Assembly (NCBI GenBank): GCA_964035575.1
Contig: OZ037886.1
Location: 1,054,001 to 1,118,000, forward strand
Direction: 5' to 3'
Source of the DNA: Rhynchopus sp. YZ270_cl-10
Lineage: Eukaryota > Euglenozoa > Diplonemea > Diplonemida > Diplonemidae
Length of the DNA: 64,000 bases
Shown one piece after another: positions 57,701-64,000 of this stretch. Numbering within the stretch: the first letter of the stretch is position 1; the number at the start of each line of letters is the position of its first letter. The notes below the pieces were generated by a model that had not been told where the DNA came from, did not search any database, and saw nothing but the letters and a program-made list of their open reading frames with translations. The position numbers and the translations under genes were made by a program.

Positions 57701-60700
57701 GGACCAGGCCGAGCTGTACATCCTGGAGACGCCGGACACGACGACGGGCATGCGTGTGTCTGAGAGCGGGCTCGGGGAGGTTGGGACAAGCGTCGAGTAC
57801 GACGTGGTGCTGCGCCCGTGTGTGTCGGGGGCACGCCCGCAGGACGTGGACATTGCGGTGAGCTACGACGCGGCGCAGGTGGTTGTGGAGCCGGCAACGT
57901 TCTCGTTCTCGTCCGAGTCGGCGAACCCGTGCAGGCAGACGGTGCGTGTGACGGCCGTGAACGACACGCTTGTGGAGGGCTTCCACTTTGTGGCGCTGAA
58001 CCACGAGGTGACGGTGGCGGCATCGAACGCCGTCTTCTACTCTGCATCCCTGGCGGCGGACGCGGTGAACGTGGAGATCCTCGACAACGACGCACCCGCA
58101 CTTGTGGTGCTTGAGTCTGGGGGCACGACGGAGATGATTGAGGGCTGGTCGACGGACTCGTACAACGTGTACCTGACGAAGGCGCCGGTCGGGGAGGTGA
58201 CGGTCGACGTGAACGTTGTGGCCTCGGAGGTGTGGGGGAAGTCGTCGCTGACACGCGTGCAGGTGACGGTGTCGCCGACGTCGATTGTGTTTGACGCGTC
58301 GAACTACACGGAGTCTGTGACGGTGACGGTGACGCCGATTGGGGACGAGATTGTTGACCAGGGGGAGACGACACAGCAGTTCGCGTCGCAGCCGGCGCTT
58401 GCGTACCAGATCCAGGGTGCGCTGACGGTCGGTGGCGGGGAGGCGGACGGTGCGGTGACAACACTGAAGGCGATCATGTACCCGGGTGAGCTGGACATTG
58501 AGGCCTACCCGGGACAGACGAACCCGTGGCTGACGGTGCGCGAGGAGCAGCAGGTGGACCGCCTTGTGGTGGAGAACACGGGCGGGTTCCTCCCGACAAC
58601 GGTGACGCTGACGGAGGGGCGCATCACCGGAATGGGCATGGGAGAGTCGCGCGTGCTGGCGGGGACAACTGTGCTCGGGGGTGTGACCTACACAAGCATG
58701 GAGGAGGTGGTTGTGAACCTGGGCCCTGCAAAGGACGACGTGATTGTGAACGGAACCCACCTGGGGGCGACCTACGTGAACGCCGGAAAGGACGACGACA
58801 CCTTCACGGTGCTGGCTGCGCACGGACCGGTTGTGCTGAACGGGTCCACTGGAAACGACAACTTCACCTTCGGGGCGGGCGACGGCCTCCTGGGCGGCAT
58901 CAAGGACATGGTGGTCGCAGACGGTGGGGAGGGGACGGACTGGATGTGGGTGAACAACACGCAGGGGAACCCGCTCGGGGACGCTGGGTTCCTGACGCGT
59001 TCGGAGCTGACCGGGCTTGGGATGTACGCAACACGCGACAGCTCGTCTGTGATTGTGCAGGTTGTGGCTGTGCGCGGGACAAGCGGGTCGTTCGGGCTGA
59101 GCTTCACCGTGGACGGTGTGGCGAAGTCGCTCACATTTGCCGTCGGAACGTCTGCGGAGACGATGGAGGCAGACCTGCAGGCAGCGGTGTTCCCTGTGTC
59201 GGATGTGTGCGGAACTGCGGGCATCGGGGCGTGTGTGCAGAGCTTTGCCGTGGACAGGCTGCCGTGGGGCTACGTGGTGCGCTACGTCGGTGAGCTTGCG
59301 GTGGAGGGAACTGCGAGCGCGATGGTGCTGGACACGACGAACGTGGTCGGGGCAGAGGAGGAGCTGCTGGACTTTGTGCGCATTGACTCGCGCCCGATGC
59401 GGGCCGGTATGCTGTACGTCGGTGTGGAGTCTGTGGACATTGACCTGGCAACGGACCTGGCGGACACGCTGAACATCCGCGGAACGTCGGTGCCGACGGT
59501 GGTGCGCTCGCACGCCGGGGACGACACGTTCGTGGTTGGGTCGGACGCACTGGTGCTGAGCAACACGGCGGCAACGACGGTGCAGAAGGTGGAGGGACGT
59601 CTCGACTACGTGGAGGCGCTGCTGACGCTGGACGGCGGGTCTTCTGGACGCACGCGCCTGCTTGTGTCTGACAGCGTTGCGACGGCAGGGAAGCCGGCTG
59701 TGGCGCTGACGGCGGGCCTGATCACCGGCCTTGCGCCTGCGGACATTGTGTACACGGGTGCGGACTACTCGCGCGGAGTGACGCTGTGGCTGTCTGCCCA
59801 CGCGGACACGGTTGTGGTGTCGTCGACCTACGGGTCTGAGGCGAACGTGAGTGTGGCGGAGGACGTGCGCACCATCACGCAGCTCTTCACGGGTGCTGGC
59901 GCGGACAAGGTGACGGTGGCGCTTGCGGACAAGGTGAACGGGTTCTTCGTGGTCGGCACGGAGGCTGGTGACGACGTGGTGGACGCGTCGACGTCGACGC
60001 TGCCGCTTGTGATTGTGGGTGGGTTCGACGACGACACCATCCTTGCCGGGCTCGGGGACGACATCATCTTCGGCGACACCGGAAACCTGATTCTCGGGGG
60101 CGTGGACACGGTGGGTGTGCCGGAGGGAAGCACGGCAGCGCAGAGCGGGGTGCTGTCGCTGCGGTCGTCTGCGTTCACGGACCACGTGAACGAGTGCGCT
60201 GCGGGCGGGAACGACACGATCACAGCTGTCGGAACTGCGTCGTACCTGGTGTTTGGTGGGGACGGGAACGACACGATCACGACGGACGCGGGTGAGGACG
60301 TTGTGTTCGCGGACTACGGGTTTGCGGCCTTCACGCACGGGGACCTGACGCGTGCGGAGTCTGCCTGCAGCAGTGCGGGTGGAGCGGACGTGGTGGTGAC
60401 GGCGTCGGGCCACGACGTGGTGCTCGGTGGAAACGGTGTGGACACTCTGACAACGGCGGCGGGGGCGGACGTTGTGGTGGGTGACCACGGGTCTGTGGTG
60501 CTTGCGTACCCGGGTGCGGCGCGTCTGGTGACGTCTGTGGCGACGACGATCCGCGAGGCGGGTGAGGGGGACTTCATCTATGCCGGGGAGGATGCGGACA
60601 TTGTGCTTGGTGGTGTTGGGGCGGACACTGTGTACGCCGGCACGGGCGACGATGTGGTCTTCGGTGACGCAGGTGTGTACACGGCGCTTGTGGCCGGGGA

Positions 60701-63700
60701 CTTCTCGTTTGCGTCGTCGGAGACGGACATGGAGGAGGCGACCGGGACTGGGGACGTGCTCTTCGGGGAGCGTGGTGACGACATCCTGGTCGGTGGACAG
60801 GGCGTGGACACGCTGTGGGGAGCCGACGGAAACGACTGGCTGTTCGGGGACCACGCTGGCGGGTCTGTGACACCGAGCATCTCGACGGAGGTGACTGCAT
60901 TCACGACGACGACGCTTGCCGGAGGCGCGGATGTGCTTCACGGCGAGGGCGGGCACGACGTGGTGATGGGCGGACACGCGAACGACGAGATCTTCGGTGC
61001 GGACGGGTCGGACGTGCTCTTCGGGGACTACGGGTCGTACACAGCAAACGCGACGCACGCGGTGGCGGTGTCTGCGGACGCCTCTGTGGCGCCGGGCGCG
61101 AACACGATTGCCGGCGAGGGCGATGCGGACTACATCTTCGGAGGAAGCGGCGTTGACAACGTGACCGGTGGGGACGGGGACGACTGGGTCTTCGGTGACA
61201 ACGGACTTGTGAGCATCGCCTGGGGCACGCAGGCCGGGACGACGCTTGACGACATTGCCGTCGACGACCGCGAGTACACGCGTGCGCGTGCGGGACACGT
61301 GTCGCCGATGCAGTTAGCGCTGAACATGTCGACGACGGTGCGTGTTGCGAACAGCACGGATGCGCAGTACGGGGCTGCGGACACGATTGTTGGAAACGAC
61401 GGAAACGACGCGATCTTTGGCGGGAACGATGTGGACGTGCTCTCTGGTGACGACAACGAGGATGTGATCTTCGGAGACCACGGGTCTGTGACTGTTGACG
61501 GATACGTGGCTGTGCTGACGTCGACGCAGACGGACGTGGAGGCGAACGGCGACGGTGACGAGATCCACGGAAACAACGGCGACGACTTCCTGTTCGGAGG
61601 CCAGGGCTCGGACAACATCACGGGTGATGCGGGCAACGACATCGTCTTCGGAGACCACGGAGAAATCACACTGACGCCGCTGGAGCAGACCTGGGTGTAC
61701 GCGTCGATTGCTGTGTCGGGTGGCGCTGCGGACCTGGTGGAGACACACGACGGGGACGACGTTGTCTTCGGCGGTGCCGGCGGGGACGTGGTGGACACGA
61801 GCGTCGGCAACGACGTGGTCTTCGGGGACCACGGGCGTGTGTCTGTGGCGGTGGTGAGCACTGGCCACAACCTGACAACCTACGCATCGCAGGACGCCGC
61901 GGAGGGCGGAGACGACACGATTGTTGCGGACGACGGCGACGACGTGGTCTTCGGTGGTGCCGGTGCGGACGTCGTGACCGGAGACGACGGTGCGGACGTG
62001 ATCTTCGGAGACCACGGGTCTGTGGCTGTTGACGGAACGGTGCGTGTGATGACGTCGACGCAGACGGCTGTCGAGGCGAACGGAGCTGGTGACGAGATCC
62101 ACGGAAACAACGGCGACGACTTCCTGTTCGGAGGCCAGGGCTCGGACAACATCACGGGCAACGCCGGGAGCGACGTGGTCTTCGGAGACCACGGAGAAAT
62201 CATCCTGACGCCGCTGGAGCAGACTGTGGTGTACGCGTCGATTGCTGTGTCGGGCGGGGCTGCGGACCTGGTGGAGACACACGACGGGGACGACGTTGTC
62301 TTCGGCGGTGCCGGCGGGGACGTGGTGGACACGAGCGTTGGCGATGACGTGGTCTTCGGGGACCACGGACGCGTGTCTGTGGCGCTGGTGGACGGACACA
62401 ACGTGACGGTGTACGCGTCGCAGGACGTTGAGGAGGGCGGAGACGACGTGATTGTTGCGGACGACGGCGACGACGTGGTCTTCGGTGGTGCCGGTGCGGA
62501 CGACGTGACCGGAAACAACGGTGTGGACGTGATCTTCGGAGACCACGGGTCTGTGATGCGGAACGTGACGACGGATGTGTACGTGTCGACAAGCGCAGGC
62601 TTCGGGGGTGCGGACACGCTGAGCGGGAACAACGGGAGCGACTTCCTGTTCGGAGGCGCAGACGGGGACACGATCAACGGTGACGACGGGGACGACGTGG
62701 TCTTCGGAGACTCCGGGATTGTGACACTGGTGCCGACGGAGGCGCTTGCGGAGTACGAGTCGCAGGACGTTGCGGACGGCGGGGCAGACGTGATTGAGAC
62801 CCACGCCGGGCAGGACACGGTGTTCGGGGGTGTGGACACGGACAACGTGGTTGCCGGAACTGAGGACGACGTGGTCTTTGGGGACAACGGGCACGTGCGC
62901 GTGCACGGGTCTGTGACGCTGTACGAGTCTGTGGCGACGACGGACGACGCGTGGGGTGGCGCGGACGTGCTTGCGGGAGACGCCGGAAACGACGTGATCT
63001 TCGGTGGCCAGGAGGCGGACAACATCACCGGTGCGGCTGGGGACGACTGGGTGTTCGGCGACCACGGACGTGTGGTGCTGCGCCCGGCGTCGACGGACGC
63101 AACGGAGTCGAACGTGGAGCTGGAGTCGACGTCGACGTCGTCGGGGGCGTACGGCGGGGCGGACCTGATTGACACGCACGCCGGGGCGGACTACGTGTTC
63201 GGTGGCCAGGGTGCGGACGAGATCACGACGGCAGACGGGGCGGACGTGGTCTTCGGAGACCACGGTGCGATCAACCTGACGGTGGCCGGGGCTGTGTACG
63301 AGAGCACGGCGACGGAGGTTGCGGAGAACGGGGGTGCGGACACGATTGACACCGGGGCAGACGACGACTACGTGTTCGGTGGCCAGGTCGGGGACATTGT
63401 GCACACGCACGGCGGGGAGGACACTGTCTTCGGCGACTTTGGGCGCATCACTGTGGCGGCGGCCGGGCTCCCGATTGTTGAGGTGTCGATCTCGGCAGAG
63501 CACGGTGGGCGGGACGTGGTGACGACCGGAGACGGTGAGGACCACGTGTTTGGAGGCGCAGATGCGGACAGCGTGCACTCTGGGGAGGAGGCGGACGTTG
63601 TCTTCGGCGACCACGGAACCTGGTACTCGGTGGCGAAGGGGGACGTGGTGCTGGAGTCGCTCTTCACGGAGGCAGAGTTCAACGGCGGGAACGACGACAT

Positions 63701-64000
63701 TGTGGCTGCGTCTGGGAACGACATTGTGCTCGGTGGGCAGGGAGACGACAACATCACAGGCAACGCCGGGGACGACTGGCTGCTGGGAGACCAGGGACGC
63801 GTGGTGCTGCGCAAGGAGCAGACCATCACGTCGACGGCGGAGACGTCGGGCGGAGACGACACGATCAGCGGCGACGAGGGTGCGGACTACATCATGGGTG
63901 GTGTGGGTGCAGACACGCTCTTCGGTGGGGCCGACGAGGACTTCATCTTCGGCGACAGCGGACACATTGCACAGGCGCGCGACGCGACGTACGGCACCCG
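45642..64000 (+). CDS. Giant secreted RTX/Calx-beta repeat protein, copy 3 (3' end outside window)
   Basis: The start at 45642 has the same context as copy 2 (A at -3, in-frame TAA at 45630-45632, signal peptide). The frame is open to the window edge, giving 6,119 complete codons ending inside the main RTX block. Offset to copy 2 is a constant 24,863 bp, so there is no net indel in the gene. Two amino-acid changes distinguish it from copies 1 and 2: Phe4730 to Tyr (codon 59829-59831) and Thr5442 to Ala (codon 61965-61967). Synonymous private changes lie at 59873 and 60461. The four fall within 2.1 kb; I found no other change private to this copy. Function as for the complete copy. Confidence 0.97.
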   Translation, partial: MIARGTFVCAVAAVTLLGSSPASAVSTYTETCTNVAVRYQRSIKEGVTAVNSALAEAKARMLSQEFMLVASAADLSFVNEPLNDVMNYTGELSNQFDELNDRTMAALTASLPYGISVGCQVDTTTFDLFLTVAVNATGTVSETVDLSGLPAADLAALGLTFSDPSVSLSGSVFLAGTISITVKTSGTVVSVSGLSAAVTATGAVATNVDWKDVGSVGIAGSVSVTGVTVPVTFPTSTSLSDFVAKLGEVRIGSLTGELSASLAVAVAVDAVPVGQLPTPVLTVYDNNMFDAVLPVVTVDADITSLESTIVELLRQLGSFDIDLGALGLSGLELPNVNVSALVSGVPDMLKLAPVAEQYFLLFVDGSAFPTFSGLVTFLKENLAVPQLTTSVSVSGVNMTGGWFPEAGEVALNIHMELGSTLASESFGGSISSVLGDMQALTAVFDLIGATAPEQSLAVPDFSADVAFSGDVVLDFTVGLKTEFINTGNLTGSALAGNAFLRVNDLSAEVKVAVDPINFEADLLLSQFVVRDGSFEVALGLRADFSAAAAEEVPGAAVSASTVEAVTEITVLELLSGGSTAVLDFVKQLNLEVYATLDAVVPVELTAGFAGSDVSLSPIVELHDESLLSGGLPAFSLDIDLNFLVPSLPGGKGGSGNELDSVMGALTDMLEGISGISLDTASIPNVPQISNLLSGLSGKVSFSTVLTEYLDLLVKFRELANGLGLDLALETVGAEALVSSTSFNTDILGRLQTRFPTVFVNFTSGLTNSYTGVDFSVLDYLRYVQVEFGLAATLASADADFGKNELVWYLAVNVDYSLTKENAWALLNLLELTGYTSDSAGYPVDSLLARFDPAAHLVALQAKLALTSLSTFNLGTLGSYVANSAPTLGVNVNFNKAIFDLLVVTYPDFATKYGNLTVGDLLPMNSVTGAEFDWRNYLTEVGSVLGLSSTASLDVSSVAALFGKRPTVMGLVRFLKSRLLNGMSTGLTIGGSGTSFSADLITTGGRWELAATLGLHFDTGALKPTDVVTALENALSGLFDAIGQDSVVGSIASIGNALVQRLSGLDAFLSFSAAAQVGVEAGIDIKPLIDGTGSPQLFLRVQQFNMSISAAITDFTTPMDFGGSFDFTGIVNGEIVFSAVASGVNASNPLVLLDASAGVDNFTITPLTDAISLGGSIVAEVELAGGPLDSSLFLGVEDLALFDSTAPKFTVDAEIPREMMQVVRDGLAAMGDVGRDINGFDALTTTLPLMNRTLHDVLKTGETGPNWGDFLIWDTVLDQLFADPAYAGCLDGSTSCPRARETVQKFTDGMANLTQGSFTSDTGVPAAFVNGGMVGKEFQLAFGLNGNLEVLVTPPLSELIDDDDFDFTGTGVLTVGINFGFGFEVKVDTTNGAVNVTTDDIVLRLDNFTMGLTIGADVSATASIGILSASVSNGTGVLAADFGGSMNAGAPLKLSEVTKGNFAFTKSATLDACLPFSAAIGSQDLGELAGATGAEKPQVCVNDSNLFDSTAPTVQTLFMDRFMDFRGMSPIQIMGIVRGLINVVQEYRESPVFDLALPFTDVDVGDMLDFTDTLTTALSNKMVKVQDAADRTTLVLCVEGDALTTGWNVPGTNESAYFFANVSSKVMSLVLNEELEVEVALNATVMSSATTIADLALHLNEELYKAGLGLSVAASVPVEGVESLQLCTNASIKATDLRVQIAQKKTGNSAYNESDEAVAATTLLGFTSGDIKEAPRVAAFSSIPELVIVLAEAVGVPSDVLSYTYGPSAADPSQYELLFALDLTVALPTPMTSLLLGAEVEPLFSVNASAEIALTTDVQIGFEIGARMGTSAGNLSVTANIPAAQEFANFTLASEQSFNLSLDRVLYTVVLRPADSFYDELDYQLGVLNATLGGAKQVWARNYENTTFLIQTLGVRRLEVTTSAEFEALTGLASDKAKALLFTPVVKNLAFTADMMLTVSEINLAATLAVLEAEAYAGSGYIGVTAIAEFGTSGTAMLLGDLRDAIIEDPFSQIAANATVSAELDVEVSVGIPSLGSVSGTVGVVMNPPFFVELKENFSLPNASTDFEVTIGGVDLPDFKNLTLADIIALVSDGVDLLFGNTAVDPVVEGLLSDLPLLDLEIPLISFTPRTMVTQIQTVLGTLEGLLANQTGSVERIELLIEEALGLPAQDGCTGSCLVGFTFADSKLLLEVNFEASPTLPELSFDINLKDMMGWAGISLNSPDLEELLGEFIDLEAKLAFALSGGASATLQLGVDISSRPFRMFVGGGTALQVNVLANATGSLTLTLGPVEFGIENGYVAVTNGTDHHAAYLRYGLTEGTNYYLDEGFSNIVKNFSLTSAGKVSAELPITGIDTMLVEIPRLVDFLNKDSSNGNFVEFPGGNISSILESIAGPLLNLNPIAAILTDKEAVLNGVDGMFTKIDLAITAADGVLGSMDVPIVKNKIREVIQEDFIGKFQTQLRGELESALSQVSEDSMAQILRNKMVDFFSGLGILKGGDIPIVIRKKDGTVLPALEADGSLISGYPLDEADAVEWDVTLGKDILFATQFDFDLGLSELPLKLTAEGGVELLVGWDFKLFFGMSVSRGFYLNVSETEMAVYASLKLPGLKATGDLFILEASITNRDDTTELKGLATVDVGETDGDGYLTFKEVKSGGASLVRANAAFEVVVGMDLSLGLSSSEGLPRFTTSLYTYYGASWEQKATKGTAAGETLALGTANESMSVADQGPASGTLLMVDVGLDLGEFVTNILKPIFAKLSGFLGPIRPILEALQKPLPVVSDLAGRDVSLLALPEILINGLLGAGGPVRGSVKNVLAYVSAIAQVIDLAIAVLDVIDELATWEGNLKISFGNWQINKDGFSRYPDTEPLPANYPTTGRYAQVQDDSEPLSSASSTGSSKMKNLMSALTNPDAIFNLPFLSASGVMGLITGKDVDLFVVQTPVMEIDVTIDFWFPLAAGILVVDFYGSFQFRARVSMGYDTSGIRRAIEQGKPELALDGFFLSDTDIPTGTGGVDIPELYAAGTVRIGATLNLLLAKLSGSGELSFTGSIDLYDPNDDGKIRFSEIKSIIEAGSFLDIFNIKIKMCAGASFSVDLFNPFVNWKCKWYGCWPRGRWESVYRFSVYKCFLELDTTPPALPILATVGSNTLQLNMGPRAGDRVTGDTADKGEYFTIRYVNGAAGSEEVEVLFGVPPASGQDDNRQAQEFTDFLAYSGSGGKFSDTILVENPVSRGVFDGGDDSGYDRLILDFSGVVTDLPEGTLSDGQITGFGMSGTGIQYSNFEEVTIYLNGQANLVTITGSTAGTKLSLYLNGGNDKVVVTAGAAMAGDVNVVGGNGQDTLYVLSSVGGAGTLYSTWVSLPSMSGQLTFSTIDVLRVTLTSGVDTFVVDSTPAGASVEVQAAGGADTITVGSGSLSDIVSPVKVSGSSVATLVIDDSMDTATGNVGELTATRVTGLGMSADGVVYSAFVKVEVKLPTQQPSTFTISATHSGETVLTGGAKDDTLTVSGVSGETWVNAGDGEDSVIVPVTTEGDVVLNRISQLLHLDGQNGNDSYSIGFSGTGQSRIELSDTGYTNNNGAEANVLVVGGTAADDTILFRKNFIALIHSDRSEAERLDIDRTINGGITVNGLAGDDSFITDGTAGIVTQNGGAGNDRFLIGQLYNSLRVEANMSEPADAFDTTETTEGYLSDGNGEHMNCNGESGEDTFVVMRNLGTLSLRGGVGNDRFTVRAFALAGAEDQSQPDSALGETEVATDEGDDVVYYTINAPVTIDGGPGFDTLVAIGTEFPDTFVITKDGIYGSGLYITFVGIESVELNTAAGDDTIYVMSTAAHVQTNVYGGLGSDVVYITPRYSVPVSSSDLRGHNGIVEHAISSATDSSYDGLEAHGVTAYITDQDNASIAIVVPTEIQLVEESSGDLTGVYYLRMGHAISGSGVNDSVTVNIVVPGAPSEIPGAASVTVSPNIVSFTSQDWFVPRAIVVTVTTDHALEGNEVIFLGHAVVQLSNLDGYDTMKIPSVPVRIIDADQAELYILETPDTTTGMRVSESGLGEVGTSVEYDVVLRPCVSGARPQDVDIAVSYDAAQVVVEPATFSFSSESANPCRQTVRVTAVNDTLVEGFHFVALNHEVTVAASNAVFYSASLAADAVNVEILDNDAPALVVLESGGTTEMIEGWSTDSYNVYLTKAPVGEVTVDVNVVASEVWGKSSLTRVQVTVSPTSIVFDASNYTESVTVTVTPIGDEIVDQGETTQQFASQPALAYQIQGALTVGGGEADGAVTTLKAIMYPGELDIEAYPGQTNPWLTVREEQQVDRLVVENTGGFLPTTVTLTEGRITGMGMGESRVLAGTTVLGGVTYTSMEEVVVNLGPAKDDVIVNGTHLGATYVNAGKDDDTFTVLAAHGPVVLNGSTGNDNFTFGAGDGLLGGIKDMVVADGGEGTDWMWVNNTQGNPLGDAGFLTRSELTGLGMYATRDSSSVIVQVVAVRGTSGSFGLSFTVDGVAKSLTFAVGTSAETMEADLQAAVFPVSDVCGTAGIGACVQSFAVDRLPWGYVVRYVGELAVEGTASAMVLDTTNVVGAEEELLDFVRIDSRPMRAGMLYVGVESVDIDLATDLADTLNIRGTSVPTVVRSHAGDDTFVVGSDALVLSNTAATTVQKVEGRLDYVEALLTLDGGSSGRTRLLVSDSVATAGKPAVALTAGLITGLAPADIVYTGADYSRGVTLWLSAHADTVVVSSTYGSEANVSVAEDVRTITQLFTGAGADKVTVALADKVNGFFVVGTEAGDDVVDASTSTLPLVIVGGFDDDTILAGLGDDIIFGDTGNLILGGVDTVGVPEGSTAAQSGVLSLRSSAFTDHVNECAAGGNDTITAVGTASYLVFGGDGNDTITTDAGEDVVFADYGFAAFTHGDLTRAESACSSAGGADVVVTASGHDVVLGGNGVDTLTTAAGADVVVGDHGSVVLAYPGAARLVTSVATTIREAGEGDFIYAGEDADIVLGGVGADTVYAGTGDDVVFGDAGVYTALVAGDFSFASSETDMEEATGTGDVLFGERGDDILVGGQGVDTLWGADGNDWLFGDHAGGSVTPSISTEVTAFTTTTLAGGADVLHGEGGHDVVMGGHANDEIFGADGSDVLFGDYGSYTANATHAVAVSADASVAPGANTIAGEGDADYIFGGSGVDNVTGGDGDDWVFGDNGLVSIAWGTQAGTTLDDIAVDDREYTRARAGHVSPMQLALNMSTTVRVANSTDAQYGAADTIVGNDGNDAIFGGNDVDVLSGDDNEDVIFGDHGSVTVDGYVAVLTSTQTDVEANGDGDEIHGNNGDDFLFGGQGSDNITGDAGNDIVFGDHGEITLTPLEQTWVYASIAVSGGAADLVETHDGDDVVFGGAGGDVVDTSVGNDVVFGDHGRVSVAVVSTGHNLTTYASQDAAEGGDDTIVADDGDDVVFGGAGADVVTGDDGADVIFGDHGSVAVDGTVRVMTSTQTAVEANGAGDEIHGNNGDDFLFGGQGSDNITGNAGSDVVFGDHGEIILTPLEQTVVYASIAVSGGAADLVETHDGDDVVFGGAGGDVVDTSVGDDVVFGDHGRVSVALVDGHNVTVYASQDVEEGGDDVIVADDGDDVVFGGAGADDVTGNNGVDVIFGDHGSVMRNVTTDVYVSTSAGFGGADTLSGNNGSDFLFGGADGDTINGDDGDDVVFGDSGIVTLVPTEALAEYESQDVADGGADVIETHAGQDTVFGGVDTDNVVAGTEDDVVFGDNGHVRVHGSVTLYESVATTDDAWGGADVLAGDAGNDVIFGGQEADNITGAAGDDWVFGDHGRVVLRPASTDATESNVELESTSTSSGAYGGADLIDTHAGADYVFGGQGADEITTADGADVVFGDHGAINLTVAGAVYESTATEVAENGGADTIDTGADDDYVFGGQVGDIVHTHGGEDTVFGDFGRITVAAAGLPIVEVSISAEHGGRDVVTTGDGEDHVFGGADADSVHSGEEADVVFGDHGTWYSVAKGDVVLESLFTEAEFNGGNDDIVAASGNDIVLGGQGDDNITGNAGDDWLLGDQGRVVLRKEQTITSTAETSGGDDTISGDEGADYIMGGVGADTLFGGADEDFIFGDSGHIAQARDATYGT
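61466..62530 (+). repeat. Internal tandem duplication in RTX block, copy 3
   Basis: Halves are 61466-61999 and 62000-62530. In this copy codon 61965-61967 in the first half is GCG (Ala), where copies 1 and 2 have ACG (Thr); GCG is also the codon at the equivalent place in the second half. Confidence 0.85.

Larger units (their letters stand above)
1..64000 (+). repeat. Head-to-tail tandem array of a giant gene plus spacer (period about 24.86 kb)
   Basis: The sequence from position 1 recurs from 24866, and again from 49729-49731 allowing for 2 bp lost in the second spacer. Each unit is one 22,368-bp gene plus a spacer of 2,497 bp (18282-20778) or 2,495 bp (43147-45641). The window shows about 2.6 units and neither array end. 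Coding differences seen by eye, in copy 1 coordinates, are at 227, 1649, 5810, 9794, 15749, 16949 and 18179 (copies 1 versus 2). Changes private to copy 3 lie at 59830, 59873, 60461 and 61965. Spacer differences are G20646 versus T45509 and two T-run lengths. Spacer and gene are equally conserved, so whole units were duplicated or homogenised recently. Confidence 0.98.

Noticed and set aside
1-64000. RTX toxin operon
   Set aside because: There are no acyltransferase, type I secretion or pore-forming helical genes or domains. The protein has an N-terminal signal peptide, unlike type I-secreted toxins.

Overview
The window holds one thing three times: a head-to-tail tandem array of a giant, intronless, plus-strand gene with an AT-rich spacer of about 2.5 kb. 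The repeat period is 24,865 bp from copy 1 to copy 2 and 24,863 bp from copy 2 to copy 3. Copy 1 (1-18281) is cut by the left window edge and lacks its first 1,363 residues. Copy 2 (20779-43146) is complete: 22,368 bp, 7,455 residues. Copy 3 (45642-64000) is cut by the right edge after residue 6119. No other gene is convincingly present. The very long minus-strand open frames mirror a codon bias in the plus-strand gene.

The host looks like a microbial eukaryote. The spacers are T/A-rich with long homopolymers, there is no Shine-Dalgarno-like site, and the leader before the ATG is CA/A-rich. Two long pyrimidine tracts are each followed by a first AG upstream of the start. Identical intronless genes in head-to-tail arrays with such pyrimidine-AG signals recall euglenozoans (kinetoplastids, diplonemids), where mRNAs are trans-spliced. 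That placement is an inference; no spliced-leader or rRNA sequence is present to confirm it.

The encoded protein starts with a signal peptide and has no evident membrane anchor. In order it has: about 3,000 residues of beta-rich repeated modules with recurring FD-x(2,3)-P motifs and many potential N-glycosylation sites; two EF-hand-type loops; a Cys/Trp-rich knot; beta modules with an ITGxGM-type signature; three Calx-beta-like modules; further ITGxGM-type modules; a 1,525-residue block of RTX-type calcium-binding repeats in about 25 units of about 61 residues; a Ser/Asp linker; a Cys-bounded domain; sparse RTX clusters; and a His/Ser-rich tail. From memory of such families, the architecture is that of giant bacterial surface or secreted proteins (RTX/Calx-beta giants, LEPR-XLL-like, well known from Planctomycetes). 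The likeliest reading is a bacterial-type, calcium-dependent extracellular giant (estimated 0.75-0.8 MDa) now carried by a eukaryote as a homogenised multicopy array.

The copies are more than 99.9% identical. By eye I find seven differences between copies 1 and 2 in 18.3 kb of coding sequence, all synonymous, and six between copies 2 and 3, two of them amino-acid changes. The spacers differ by one substitution and two homopolymer-length changes. All differences that can be compared across three copies are private to one copy, and those of copy 3 cluster in 2.1 kb.
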